A DNA stretch of 64,000 nucleotides. Origin: Maricaulis maris. Lineage in GTDB: Bacteria; Pseudomonadota; Alphaproteobacteria; Caulobacterales; Maricaulaceae. Position 1 is the first letter of the stretch. The number at the start of each line of letters is the position of its first letter. The position numbers and the translations under genes are program-made. A model generated the notes under the pieces. It did no database searches and was not told the origin of the DNA. It saw nothing but the letters and a program-made list of their open reading frames with translations. Shown here piece after piece: positions 36,527 through 47,979 of this stretch. The stretch spans positions 682,001 to 746,000 of the forward strand of contig NZ_AP027270.1 of NCBI RefSeq assembly GCF_036322705.1. The letters run 5' to 3'.

Positions 36527-37939
36527 TCAGGGCGGGGTTGGCACCGTGCCCCGCTTGGCTTCTGCCGGGATCAGCCCGAAGCGATAATCGCGTGCCCGTG
36601 CCGTGTACAGGAGAGTCAGGCCGGTCAGGCCAAGCATGAGCACTTCCGCTGCCGGGCTGGCCAGCCATATCCCGGTCTCGCCGAGCACAAGCGGCAGGGT
36701 GAGGGTGAGGGGGATGGCAAACAGGTAGGTCCGGGACAAGCTCAACAACCCCGCGCGTCCGGCCTCGCCCATCGCCTGGAAATGGGTGGAAATCATCACC
36801 GAAGGGCCGGCCAGCACGTAGGCAGCAACGATCATCGGCAAGATCCGCCCAACGGCGTCGATCACCGCCGGATCGGTTACAAAGAGGCTGGCCAACGGGC
36901 GCGCTGCCAGCACGAAGATCGCCTCGGCGCTGGCGGCGTAGGCCAGGGCGCAGAGCATGGCGATCCGCAGGGTCTCGGCGACCCGCCCATGAAGACCTGC
37001 GCCGAAATTATTGCCGACGATCGCCTGTAAGGCCTGCGCCATGCCCATCAAGCCAAGAAAGCTGAATGACAGGAGGCGGGTGATGATGCCGTAGGCGGCG
37101 ACCGTCGTGTCATAGTCCGGCACATCAAGCGCCTGCAGGGTCAGCAGGACCGTGGCAGATCCAAGGGACATGCCGAGAAAAGCGAGGCTTTGCGGTGCGC
37201 CGAGCGCGATGAAGCGGGGCCACCCCGTCCGCCAGGCCTGCCAGGGCAAGCGCAGCGCGGGGAGTTCGCCATGGCTGCGTGCCCGGAAGACGAGAATGGC
37301 TACCAGGCCAAGCGCCTGGGCAACAGCGGAACCGATGGCCGAGCCCGAAACGCCCCAGCCAAGCCCCGCGATGAAGGCGAAATTGAAGGCGATATTCGCC
37401 AGTGTGACGAGGGCGCCCGTGATCGCCATGAAGCCGATCCAGCCCTCGACCCGCAAGGCCGTCGATTGAACCGATAGCAGGAAGGCGAGGGGGGCGGTGA
37501 AGATGGTGATCGCAAGATAGCGGTAGCCGTAGTCGGCGAGGGCCCCCGGACCGTTCGCGGCGAGCTCGACAACGGAGCGGCCGCCGACGAGAAAGAGGAT
37601 GACCAGCAAGGCGCAGGTGAGAACGGACAGGCCGTGGGCTCCCGCCAGGCTGGCGCGGGCCGCATCGATCTGCTCTCCTCCAAGCTGACGCGCCATCACG
37701 CTGGCCATGCCGTTGGCGACCAGGGTGGCGAGGGCCACCGACATCATGACGATCGGGAACATGACGGTGACACCGGCCAGTGCATCGGCACCGACATAAA
37801 TGCCGACAAAGATTGCATCGACGACATTGAACAGGCCGCTGACGGTCATCAGAAAAACAATCGGCAGGGCGGTGCGGGCAAACAGGGCCCCGATCGGGGC
37901 ACCGGTAAAGTCTGTTTTGGTGGCGTCGGGACGAGCCAT
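36527..37939 (-). CDS. MATE-family multidrug efflux transporter
   Basis: A 470-residue inner-membrane exporter with about 12 hydrophobic segments. The start MARPDATKTDFTGAPIGALFA leads into LPIVFLMTVSGLFNVVDAIFVG, the MATE opening motif, and the second half has NNFGAGLHGRVAETLRIAM. The family uses sodium or proton gradients to expel cationic drugs; the substrate is unknown. An upstream in-frame extension is not homologous, so the ATG at 37939 is used. The 221 bases upstream (37940-38160) contain nothing I can name. Confidence 0.88.
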   Translation of the reverse strand: MARPDATKTDFTGAPIGALFARTALPIVFLMTVSGLFNVVDAIFVGIYVGADALAGVTVMFPIVMMSVALATLVANGMASVMARQLGGEQIDAARASLAGAHGLSVLTCALLVILFLVGGRSVVELAANGPGALADYGYRYLAITIFTAPLAFLLSVQSTALRVEGWIGFMAITGALVTLANIAFNFAFIAGLGWGVSGSAIGSAVAQALGLVAILVFRARSHGELPALRLPWQAWRTGWPRFIALGAPQSLAFLGMSLGSATVLLTLQALDVPDYDTTVAAYGIITRLLSFSFLGLMGMAQALQAIVGNNFGAGLHGRVAETLRIAMLCALAYAASAEAIFVLAARPLASLFVTDPAVIDAVGRILPMIVAAYVLAGPSVMISTHFQAMGEAGRAGLLSLSRTYLFAIPLTLTLPLVLGETGIWLASPAAEVLMLGLTGLTLLYTARARDYRFGLIPAEAKRGTVPTPP

Positions 37940-38160
37940 CGGATTTCCTTTGCAGGCGCAGCCCGGCCGCTGCGCAAAGCAGGCCCGGACCATGCAAAAG
38001 CGTCTGGCCCGCCGCGTTCAGGGATAGCGGAGGCGCCAAGGCTTGGTTTCAGAAAAGGGGGCTCGCATTGCCGGGCACAAAAAGGCCAAGGGGAAAACGA
38101 GGGTTTCACCGGACCACGAGGGTTTGCGAGCGGCGGGCACCCGGCGCCCGTGTCGCAGTT

Positions 38161-38934
38161 CTAGGCTGGCGCGCCGGAAGCGTCAATCTCGACCGGGTCG
38201 CCCAGCGCAATCACGCCGTCTTCCAGGACGGTGAGATAGAGACCGCAATCCATGTGCCCGTAGTGCTCGAACAGCGCTGCGGGTACATTGCTGTCCAGCT
38301 CCGCACTGTCCGGATTGACGCTGGTCGCGACGCAGCGCCGGATCCGGCTTTCGACGCGGCATGTCACGCCACCGATGCGGATCGCCTGTCCAATCAGCTC
38401 GAACTCCTCCCACGGCGCCAGGCCGTCGATCAGCAGGTTGCCGCGAAAGCGCAGCGGGTCGAGCGGCTGGCCGATCTTGTCGGACAGTTCGCGCACCGAG
38501 GCGGCATTGATCAGCGAGATCTGCGGCTGCGGGATATCGGTCATCGCCTGGCCCGGCGCATGGACCAGCCGCAGCGGCCCACGCACGGCTTCGCCCAAGA
38601 GGGCGTTCAGCACGTCAAACAGGGGCAGGTGGGTGGCCGGGTCATCCAGCTTGACCGTGACCGGGGCGGCACCGTCCAGGCTCACCGAGTAGGTCTGGCC
38701 CTGCGCGTCATGGTGGCAGGTCAGGCGGGCCAGGTCGGACTGGCCGGCCAGCATCAGGAAATGCTTTTTCGGCAGATGTCCCGGCGCCGCGTCATCAAAC
38801 GGCGAGGGGCCGTTCTCGATGGCCCAGGCCCGGTCCAGGGGCAGGGCCGCGCCGGCCATCAGCTGGACCTGGTCAAGCGGATCGGGGCCCAGTCCCTTGA
38901 CGGGGAAACGCGTGATGGCTGAAAGCTGGGGCAT
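38161..38934 (-). CDS. MOSC-domain protein (YcbX/mARC-like)
   Basis: A 257-residue protein with the N-terminal beta-barrel domain (LSAITRFPVKGLGPDPLDQV) and the MOSC domain in the second half, with NLLIDGLAPWEEFELIGQ and RIRRCVATSVNP, the motif with a molybdenum-cofactor-binding Cys. It probably carries a Mo cofactor and detoxifies N-hydroxylated bases as YcbX does; the ferredoxin domain of YcbX is lacking. The clpB promoter lies on the other side. Confidence 0.87.
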   Translation of the reverse strand: MPQLSAITRFPVKGLGPDPLDQVQLMAGAALPLDRAWAIENGPSPFDDAAPGHLPKKHFLMLAGQSDLARLTCHHDAQGQTYSVSLDGAAPVTVKLDDPATHLPLFDVLNALLGEAVRGPLRLVHAPGQAMTDIPQPQISLINAASVRELSDKIGQPLDPLRFRGNLLIDGLAPWEEFELIGQAIRIGGVTCRVESRIRRCVATSVNPDSAELDSNVPAALFEHYGHMDCGLYLTVLEDGVIALGDPVEIDASGAPA

Positions 38935-39051
38935 GGGGTAGGATGGCTCCGCTGGGTCCGGTTGAAAACCGTGGTCAGAATGTCGCGGCCCGACCTCTTG
39001 TGTTGTTCATATGCAACACCTACATGCGGTCTGAAACGCGATTGTGCCGTG

Positions 39052-39082
39052 CTTGATAAAGGCGGCGTATCGCAACTTATCT
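39052..39082 (+). promoter_or_regulatory. Candidate sigma32 heat-shock promoter for clpB
   Basis: The -35 element CTTGATA (39052-39058) and the -10 element CTTATCT (39076-39082) are 17 bases apart. This matches the published alphaproteobacterial heat-shock consensus CTTG-N17/18-CYTATNT exactly. The ATG of clpB is about 20 bases downstream of the -10 element. Confidence 0.75.
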
Positions 39083-39103
39083 CGCCTTTTTCGGGGGATC
39101 GAC

Positions 39104-41710
<2,607 letters not shown>

Positions 41711-41720
41711 GCCGAATTGT

Positions 41721-41749
41721 CGGGGCGGTCGCGAAGACCGCCCCGTTTT
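41721..41749 (+). terminator. Rho-independent terminator after clpB
   Basis: The stem CGGGGCGGTC/GACCGCCCCG is perfect with a 5-base loop and is followed by TTTT. It starts 10 bases after the clpB stop. Confidence 0.88.
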
Positions 41750-41784
41750 CCTTCAGGAAGGGGCAGGCCGCCTGCCCAACCATC

Positions 41785-41911
41785 CATTCTTGGCTTGCCG
41801 AGAGTCGGCCAAGTGGGGTTCAGCCCGTCAAGGGCGGCAGAGCCGCCGCGTAGCGGTTTCACCCTTGACGGGCTGAACCCCACTTGGCAATTGGCTGACA
41901 AGCCAAGAATG
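41785..41911. repeat. Hairpin repeat, copy 2, extended form
   Basis: A 127-base interrupted palindrome. Inner arms 41809-41834 and 41862-41887 are perfect 26-base complements; outer arms 41785-41797 and 41899-41911 (CATTCTTGGCTTG/CAAGCCAAGAATG) are also perfect, and each side has an 11-base unpaired spacer. The 27-base loop (41835-41861) is the reverse complement, with a few changes, of the loop of copy 1 at 18590-18616. It occupies most of the 374-base gap after clpB, in which no gene is seen. Confidence 0.92.
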
Positions 41912-42084
41912 AATATCTCCCCGCAAGGCGCGGGTTTGCTCAGCGCCCCGGAAGAACGGACGTCAGCTCGCTGATACACCTAGAAAACCGGGACTGGCCT
42001 TTGTGTGATGAATTGGCCTGTGTTGATCAATCAGGTCGGGTCAGTGATCCGCGCGGCAGCCACGCGGCGTACTAGGGACTCTGT

Positions 42085-42348
42085 ATGGGCACGAAATCAG
42101 AACGCATACACGTGCAGGTGCACAGCTTGGCGACGGCGCTGTTTGTTTTGGCGGTTATTCTGGAATTGGCCAACACTGCGGACCCGAATTTGTTCGGTCT
42201 GAATTTCCTGGTCGGATTTTTCTACATCGGGACTGGCTGGCTTTATCTTCTCAATCCGGAGATTGAATTCTCGCGGCTGTCTCTCGCGGGCCCGCTGCTT
42301 CTGATGGCCTGTTTTGTGTCGCTGTTCGGTTTCGGTGGAGCGCCATGA
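42085..42348 (+). CDS. Small membrane protein, 87 residues
   Basis: A protein with two or three hydrophobic segments (ALFVLAVILELA, FLVGFFYIGTGWLYLL, LLLMACFVSLFGF) and a short polar head MGTKSERIHVQVHS. No family is recognised. The stop overlaps the next small gene's ATG by 4 bases (ATGA), which indicates translational coupling. A short hydrophobic protein pair in this layout may act as a two-subunit membrane complex, but that is inference. Confidence 0.6.
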   Translation: MGTKSERIHVQVHSLATALFVLAVILELANTADPNLFGLNFLVGFFYIGTGWLYLLNPEIEFSRLSLAGPLLLMACFVSLFGFGGAP

Positions 42349-42551
42349 TGAAGTCTAACCTACGTCGGAACACCGATGCCTTCGACCTGTCTTACAACCT
42401 GCCCGGGCTCGTGCCGATGTGCACCGTGATCTGGCTGCAGGACTTCCAGCGGGATGGATTGCTCTTGCTGGTCGCGCTGCTGGTTATGTTCAATCTTCAT
42501 TTTCTCAGGCGTCGCCGACACTATGACACCGAGACCCAGCGCAATCCGTAG
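42345..42551 (+). CDS. Small membrane protein, 68 residues
   Basis: A protein with one clear hydrophobic helix (LLLLVALLVMFNLHFL) and a charged C-terminus RRRRHYDTETQRNP. No family recognised. It overlaps the preceding 87-residue membrane protein by 4 bases and ends just before the convergent arsenite exporter. The basic tail suggests a cytoplasmic end. Confidence 0.55.
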   Translation: MMKSNLRRNTDAFDLSYNLPGLVPMCTVIWLQDFQRDGLLLLVALLVMFNLHFLRRRRHYDTETQRNP

Positions 42552-42564
42552 AAACGTCGGCCCC

Positions 42565-43638
42565 CTAGCGCCCCGCGAACCAGCCCTGTGTCCGGTTGGC
42601 GAAGGCCACCAGGGACAGCATCACCGGAACCTCCACCAGCACGCCGACCACGGTCGCCAGCGCGGCGCCGGAGTTGAGGCCGAACAGGCTGATCGCGACG
42701 GCCACCGCCAGCTCGAAGAAGTTCGAGGTGCCGATCAGGGCGCAGGGGGCGGCGATGTTGAAGGGCGTCTTCCACAGCCAGGCGGCGCCGTAAGCGATGG
42801 CGAAAATCCCGTAGGACTGGAGGATGAGCGGCGTGGCGATGATGGCGATGGTGACCGGCTGGGTCAGGATGGTCTCGCCCTGGAAACCGAACAGTATGAT
42901 GACCGTGCCGATCAGGCCGATGATCGAGGCCGGTTTGATGCGGGCGGTGAAATCGCCCACGGCCTTGTCCGCCACCTCGGCCGACTTGCCGCGCGACAGC
43001 GCCTTGCGGGTCAGCCAGCCGGCAATCAGCGGGATCACCACATAGAGGCCCACCGACAGCAGGAGCGTGTCCCAGGGGACTGTGATGTCGGTTACGCCCA
43101 GCAGCAGCGCCACGATCGGAGCAAAGGCGACGACCATGATGAGGTCATTCGCGGCGACCTGGACGAGAGTGTAATTGGCATCGCCCCGCGTCAGCTGGGA
43201 CCAGACGAAAACCATCGCCGTGCACGGCGCGGCACCCAGGATAATGACGCCGGCAAGATATTGTTGCGCATCCTCGGGCTGCAGCCAGCCGGCAAAGACA
43301 TGCTCGAAGAAGAGCACGCCCAGCAGCGCCATCGAGAAGGGTTTGACGAGCCAGTTGGTGACCAGGGTGATGATCAGGCCCTTTGGCCGCTCGCCGACAT
43401 GGGCCAGGGCGGAAAAGTCGATCTGGATCATCATCGGCCAGACCATGGCCCAGATCAGCACCGCGATGGCCAGATTGACCGAGGCGACCTCGAATCCCGC
43501 CAGCCAGGCAAAGAGGTCCGGCACGACCACACCCAGCGCGATGCCACCCGCCATGCCCATGGCGACCCAGACTGACAGCCATTTTTCAAAAAAGCCGATC
43601 CCGCCGGGGGCCGTATCCTGTGTGTTGGTGGCGGTCAT
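42565..43638 (-). CDS. ACR3-family arsenite efflux pump
   Basis: A 357-residue inner-membrane carrier with about ten hydrophobic segments that exports arsenite. The catalytic Cys is in [16 protein letters not shown], and the family marks [19 protein letters not shown] and [18 protein letters not shown] are clear. It is the ACR3 type rather than ArsB. The ATG at 43638 (MTATNTQDT) matches homologues. It lies 17 bases after the arsenate reductase gene on the same strand, so arsenate is reduced and expelled by one operon. Confidence 0.93.
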   Translation of the reverse strand: MTATNTQDTAPGGIGFFEKWLSVWVAMGMAGGIALGVVVPDLFAWLAGFEVASVNLAIAVLIWAMVWPMMIQIDFSALAHVGERPKGLIITLVTNWLVKPFSMALLGVLFFEHVFAGWLQPEDAQQYLAGVIILGAAPCTAMVFVWSQLTRGDANYTLVQVAANDLIMVVAFAPIVALLLGVTDITVPWDTLLLSVGLYVVIPLIAGWLTRKALSRGKSAEVADKAVGDFTARIKPASIIGLIGTVIILFGFQGETILTQPVTIAIIATPLILQSYGIFAIAYGAAWLWKTPFNIAAPCALIGTSNFFELAVAVAISLFGLNSGAALATVVGVLVEVPVMLSLVAFANRTQGWFAGR

Positions 43639-43655
43639 GCGGTTGCGTCCTGTCG

Positions 43656-44126
43656 CTAATTGATTGTGTCGAAGGCCTGCTTGAGCGCGTCGAGCGTGTC
43701 GCCGTGAAGGGCGGACATCAAGGCGCTGACGCGCGCATCGAGTGCGTTGAACGTGTCGTTGAAAGCGGCGCGGGCGGCGTCGGGATCGGTGATGGCAGCC
43801 GGGTCGGGCAGGCCCCAATGGGCCTTGGTCGGCGCACCCGGCCAGACCGGGCAGACTTCCGCGGCGGCGCTGTCGCAGACGGTGATGACGGCATCGAGGA
43901 CAGGCGCGTCCGGAGCCGCGAACACGTCCCAGCTCTTCGAGCTGTAGCCGGTCGCCGGCAGGCCGTGGGCGGCGAGTGTCTCGAGGGCGAGCGGGTTGGG
44001 CTGGCCGGTCGGCGTCGAACCGGCGGAATAGCCTGCGACCCGGCCCTGACCGCGTGCATTGATCAGCGCTTCACCAAGGATGGAGCGCGCGGAATTGCCT
44101 GTGCACAGAACCAGGATGTTGAGCAT
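43656..44126 (-). CDS. arsC: Arsenate reductase, low-molecular-weight phosphatase type
   Basis: A 156-residue enzyme that reduces arsenate to arsenite. The P-loop is LCTGNSARS near the start, with the nucleophilic Cys in Cx5R. The Cys-relay region is [11 protein letters not shown], so two redox cysteines are present, consistent with the thioredoxin-linked class. It precedes the ACR3 gene. No ArsR or other regulator gene is next to this pair, which is unusual for ars operons. Confidence 0.9.
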   Translation of the reverse strand: MLNILVLCTGNSARSILGEALINARGQGRVAGYSAGSTPTGQPNPLALETLAAHGLPATGYSSKSWDVFAAPDAPVLDAVITVCDSAAAEVCPVWPGAPTKAHWGLPDPAAITDPDAARAAFNDTFNALDARVSALMSALHGDTLDALKQAFDTIN

Positions 44127-44207
44127 GCGACCCCGCCTGCCTTGTGGATGTCAGGCGGGGTCGTAAGCGCAGTCGGGGCGGACTTCAACCAGAATTCGTT
44201 TCGCGAT

Positions 44208-44651
44208 TTAGCGAAGGGCGAGTTCCAGGTGCGGCGTGCCGTCGGAGGTATGCGCGGCCGATCGGCCATTGCGGCCGACGGTGCCGTTGATGCGGCGCCG
44301 GAAGGACGAAAAACTGTCAAAGCGGACCACGTCGACCGCCTCATCGAGCGCCAGCGAAATACGCCAGCCGCCTTCGCCGCCCGCAAGGGCGTGCAGGCCG
44401 ACAATGTCCGCCTCAAAGGCTTGGCCGAGATAATGACCGGAGACACGGCCGCCGACCGCAAGCGGGGCCGAGGGGCGGTTGCCGATAGCGGCACTGAGCG
44501 TGTTCCAGTCGCGATAGCCCATCTGGCTCGCGAGCAGTTCGAGCGCCTCGCCGTGAGAGATGAAGTTGCCTTCCGCTTCCAGCGCTTTTCGCAAACGCTT
44601 GGCCTGCGCCTTCAGCGCATCGCGGGAGAGTGGGTGTGTTGCCGTCGTCAT
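44208..44651 (-). CDS. Glyoxalase-related small protein
   Basis: A 147-residue protein. The N-terminal part DALKAQAKRLRKALEAEG followed by SHGEALELLASQMGYRDWNTLSA matches the glyoxalase-superfamily-related domain often annotated beside plasmid and conjugative proteins. The C-terminal part is a small beta-rich stretch (GRVSGHYLGQAFEADIVGL). No catalytic residues can be assigned. The start at 44651 (MTTATHPLS) is preferred to longer forms. It is upstream of arsC in the same direction, 81 bases away. Confidence 0.7.
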   Translation of the reverse strand: MTTATHPLSRDALKAQAKRLRKALEAEGNFISHGEALELLASQMGYRDWNTLSAAIGNRPSAPLAVGGRVSGHYLGQAFEADIVGLHALAGGEGGWRISLALDEAVDVVRFDSFSSFRRRINGTVGRNGRSAAHTSDGTPHLELALR

Positions 44652-44850
44652 GACATGCCCTTCTTTATGGCATGCGGTCATTGTGATGGGGCTCGCCTTG
44701 CCATCCCGCCGCATGTCGCAAAGACAATCAGGGAAATGCCAGATCATTCGGAGATTTCACCAGGGCCGAAGCCTGCGAGCGGCGGGCATCTCCGTGCCTG
44801 TCGCGCTTGATAGGCGCGGTGAGGGCGTCGGTCAATGGGCATCGATGCCG

Positions 44851-44972
44851 CTTGTCATCCCCGTTGGATGTCCGGCGCAGGCCGGACGCAAGACGGGGAC
44901 CTAACAGGTCGCCAACATATAGGTCCCTGACTTTCGCCCCGCCTGCGCGGGGCGTCCATCAGGGATGACAAG
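44851..44972. repeat. GTCATCCC inverted-repeat element, long form
   Basis: The element is bounded by CTTGTCATCCC (44851-44861) and GGGATGACAAG (44962-44972), which are perfect complements. Inside are further hairpins, such as gtccggc-gcag-gccggac at 44870-44887 and a ccccgcctgcgcgggg stem near 44938-44952. The related short form is at 30366-30421. It occupies the 374-base gap between the glyoxalase-related gene and the DUF6896-like gene; nothing else is seen there. Confidence 0.75.
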
Positions 44973-45025
44973 GCTGGCCCAAAGAGAAAACCGCTGCAGC
45001 TACGGCCCGCTGGCTGACAAGTGAT

Positions 45026-45487
45026 CTATGAATTACTCTGCTCATTTTGCGCGGAAATACGCGACTGTCGCGCCTGGCAGCGATTGCTATCGCACGTGAA
45101 TTTGAAGTGACGCCCGACTTGCGTGAGAGTCGATAGTTTGTTGAGCGCTTCAGCGAGTTTTTTGCCACGGAACAATATTCCCCGGCTTTCTAGAAACAGT
45201 TCCAGTCGCCAAGCATCAAACAGTTCCGGCTCGTCGAACTTGTCATGGATATCGACGCACTGGTTACTCAGGCGGTGGGTGAAACAAACTCCCAATCCGT
45301 GGCGCCGGAATGTCCATTTGCCGGAGGTCACAGTGAAATTGCCTTCCGACGGGGCCGCGGTCAGGATCATGTCGAGGCCGAATTTCCGGGCCCATTCGCT
45401 TACAAGTTCAACCTGACAGGCGATCAACTCTCGGCAACTGGCTTCGATGTTGATCACTCCGAAACCCCAGCCCCTATTGCGCGCCAT
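45026..45487 (-). CDS. DUF6896-like hypothetical protein
   Basis: A 153-residue protein, start chosen at 45487 (MARNRGWGFG). The central stretch KWTFRRHGLGVCFTHRL, then VDIHDKFDEPELFDAWRLEL, resembles the DUF6896 pattern, but I am not certain. No signal peptide or membrane segment. Its start lies inside the last codons of the M23 peptidase gene (14-base overlap). The DNA is less GC-rich than its surroundings, suggesting acquisition. Confidence 0.55.
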   Translation of the reverse strand: MARNRGWGFGVINIEASCRELIACQVELVSEWARKFGLDMILTAAPSEGNFTVTSGKWTFRRHGLGVCFTHRLSNQCVDIHDKFDEPELFDAWRLELFLESRGILFRGKKLAEALNKLSTLTQVGRHFKFTCDSNRCQARQSRISAQNEQSNS

Positions 45488-46946
45488 TGCCCGCATCGGC
45501 GACCAGCGGTGCATCGTTGTCGTCGGCCAAATGGGCGGCTTCGCGGATGGCGATGATGCGGTCACGCTCGGCTTCGAAGAGCGGGATCTCGGCCTCGGTC
45601 AGCTGGCGACCGGTCGGTAGGTCGAGCGTCATCGGATTGCGCGGCGTGCCGTTCTGATGGACTTCATAATGCAGGTGCGGCCCGGTTGAACGACCGGTGG
45701 TGCCGACATAGCCGATCACCTGGCCCTGCGTCACGCGGGAGCCGGCCCGGACACCGCGGGCGAAGCCGTTGAGGTGGGCATAGGCGGTCTGGAAGCCATT
45801 GGCGTGACGGATGCGGATATAATTGCCGAAACTGCCGAAGCGGTCAGCCCGTTCGACGACGCCATTGCCCGCGGCCATGACCGGGGTGCCCCGCGGCGCG
45901 GCGAAATCGGTGCCGTTGTGGCGACGCGTATAGCCCAGGATCGGGTGGCGCCGGGCGGTCGAGAAGGATGAGGACAGGCGGGCGCCATTGATCGGGGTCA
46001 GCATCAGCAGACGCTGGGCGCTGGCGCCTTCCGGGCTGTAATAGCCGACAATGCCGTCCTCGGTCTCGTAACGGTAGAACTCCTTGGCATCGCCGCGGCC
46101 GTCATACATCGCGTAGAGGATGTCGCCGGTACGCGCGGTATTGCCTTCCTCGTCCACGAAGCGCTCGAACAGGATGTCGAATTGGTCGCCCGGCTGGATC
46201 GAGCGCTGGAAGTCGATGGCATAGGCGAGCACGCCGGCCAGCTCGACAACCACCCGGTCGGTGGCGCCGGCCGCCAGCGCGTCGACATAGAGCGAGGCCG
46301 TGATCGAGCCGGAGGCGCGCACGATTTCACGGTCAAACTGGGCGATGGTTTCGCGGGCCCGGAAATCACCCTCGAAGGTCCGCGCGACGGTGATCGAGCG
46401 TTCGACATCAGGGCGGAAGGACAGGCCGTCGAGACGGGTGACGGCGTCGCTGCCATCAGCCGGTGTGTCGGTTTCGAAATAGAGATTGATACGCTCGCCG
46501 GCGCGCAGATAGCGCAGGTCGAAGACGGTGCCGAGGGCCGAGATGGCGCGCGCGGCCTCGACCCGGTCAACACCGGCATCATCGAGCACGCCGGCCAGGG
46601 TCCCGCCACGCGGAACCGTGCGTTCGGCCTGGATGCGGGTCGGGCAGCTCCGGCAGTCTGTGAAAGCGGCGTCATTGACGCGCAGCAGGACATCGGGTTC
46701 GAGAAGGAGAGGCGTGGTGTCTTCCGTTGCAGTGTCCTGAAGCGGCACGCCGGCATCGGAAACCGTGGCCGGATCGGTCGGTGCCGCCATGGCCAGCCGG
46801 ATCGCGTCGCCGCTTGCGGCATCGCTCTGCGGCTCGCCGGTCAGCATCAGCGCGGCCAGCAGCCCGGCAGACAGCGCGAGGCTGGCAAGGGCGACCAGGC
46901 CGCGTGTGCGACGGGTATCGGCGCGGGTAACGTCAAATCCTGACAC
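45474..46946 (-). CDS. MepM-like M23 peptidase (inner-membrane-anchored)
   Basis: A 490-residue periplasmic endopeptidase for peptidoglycan. One membrane helix (about 17-36, GLVALASLALSAGLLAALML) anchors it. The middle carries an OapA/LysM-like region (GGTLAGVLDDAGVDRVEAARAI) and the C-terminal M23 domain has HNGTDFAAPRGTPVMAA with zinc His and Asp, AYAHLNGFARGV and GPHLHYEV with the last His-X-His. All zinc ligands are intact. It is divergent from chpT. Likely role: opening peptidoglycan during growth or cell separation. Confidence 0.92.
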   Translation of the reverse strand: MSGFDVTRADTRRTRGLVALASLALSAGLLAALMLTGEPQSDAASGDAIRLAMAAPTDPATVSDAGVPLQDTATEDTTPLLLEPDVLLRVNDAAFTDCRSCPTRIQAERTVPRGGTLAGVLDDAGVDRVEAARAISALGTVFDLRYLRAGERINLYFETDTPADGSDAVTRLDGLSFRPDVERSITVARTFEGDFRARETIAQFDREIVRASGSITASLYVDALAAGATDRVVVELAGVLAYAIDFQRSIQPGDQFDILFERFVDEEGNTARTGDILYAMYDGRGDAKEFYRYETEDGIVGYYSPEGASAQRLLMLTPINGARLSSSFSTARRHPILGYTRRHNGTDFAAPRGTPVMAAGNGVVERADRFGSFGNYIRIRHANGFQTAYAHLNGFARGVRAGSRVTQGQVIGYVGTTGRSTGPHLHYEVHQNGTPRNPMTLDLPTGRQLTEAEIPLFEAERDRIIAIREAAHLADDNDAPLVADAGNGAQ

Positions 46947-47177
46947 GGTCCCAAAACTCCGGTCTGCTCAAAACGACACGTATGTGTCTTGTCCACCAAG
47001 CAAATCCCGCACCGTTCTCCGGGCACCCGCCCGAAGTCGTCGCAGAACCTGTCCCCACAGTCCGGGGATGAATCATGTCTTGGACTGATCTGGTTGCCAA
47101 GACCTTTCCAGACAACCGATTGCAGCCGGAATGCTAAAACCGGCTCTATCGCGCGAGAATCGTGTAAAGAAAAATCC

Positions 47178-47849
47178 ATGCAAGACACGCTCCCCGCCGA
47201 ACTCCCGGCCGAACAACTCGCCGCCCTGCTCTGTGCACGGCTCTGTCACGACCTCGTCAGCCCGGTTTCCGCGCTGAGCGCTGCACTGAGCGTGTTCGAT
47301 GATCCGGACAGTTCGGACATGCATGATGATGCGATGGAGCTGGTCCGGGAGAGTTCGCGCCAGGCCCAGGCCAAACTGGAATTCTGCCGTCTCGCCTTCG
47401 GAGCCGGCGGGTCTGCGCCGGGCATCATGGATTGCCGCGAACTGCAGCGCCTGACCGAAGCCATGTTCTCGGCGGTGAAGCCGCAGATCGTCTGGAAGGT
47501 CGAAGCGAGCGGTCTGGAAAAGCAGGCCGCCCGGCTCCTGCTCAACATGTGTCTGCTCGGTGTCGACGCGGCGCCGCGCGGCGGCACGGTGACCGTCGAG
47601 GGCGCCGATGCAGCCGGTGGTGCGCGTCTGCGGGTCATTTCCGAGGGGCCGCGCGCCCGTCTGGAAGAGGGCACAGCGCGGGCGCTCGAAGCGCGGGCCC
47701 CCGAGAACGGTTATGACGGCCGCTCGATCCAGCCCTACTATACCGGCCTGATTGCGCGCGGTAATGGCGGCCGTGTCAGTGCGCAGGCCAGTGAGGATCG
47801 GGTCGAGTTCATCGCCCTGGTGAAAGGCCCTGAAGGGATGATCGGCTAG
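47178..47849 (+). CDS. chpT: Histidine phosphotransferase ChpT
   Basis: Dimeric phosphotransferase of the CckA-ChpT-CtrA phosphorelay. The 223-residue protein has a DHp-like helix with the phospho-accepting His24 in LCARLCHDLVSPVSALS, the ChpT hallmark, then a degenerate ATPase-like domain (about 85-215) that does not bind ATP. It is followed after 130 bases by the hybrid cheA gene in the same direction, and ctrA is 7 kb away. The start ATG at 47178 fits homologues; upstream in-frame codons fall in the divergent promoter region. Confidence 0.93.
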   Translation: MQDTLPAELPAEQLAALLCARLCHDLVSPVSALSAALSVFDDPDSSDMHDDAMELVRESSRQAQAKLEFCRLAFGAGGSAPGIMDCRELQRLTEAMFSAVKPQIVWKVEASGLEKQAARLLLNMCLLGVDAAPRGGTVTVEGADAAGGARLRVISEGPRARLEEGTARALEARAPENGYDGRSIQPYYTGLIARGNGGRVSAQASEDRVEFIALVKGPEGMIG

Positions 47850-47979
47850 CCTCGCAAGGCCGATGCTCGCGTCCTCATATTGTATTAGCGCTATCCATGA
47901 AATCACGGAGTTGAGGCCAAGAGTCCGTTAACCAAGCCCTGTCAGATTACGGTGAAATCAGAACCGTATGGGGCCTGCC

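Noticed and set aside
41785-41911. Integron attC site
   Set aside because: attC sites have conserved ends and a variable centre; this family has a conserved loop and variable outer arms, and no integrase or cassette array is near.
43620-44810. A 396-codon plus-strand frame over arsC and the glyoxalase-related gene
   Set aside because: It is antisense to both genes and reads as a low-complexity shadow; the two minus-strand genes have clear families.
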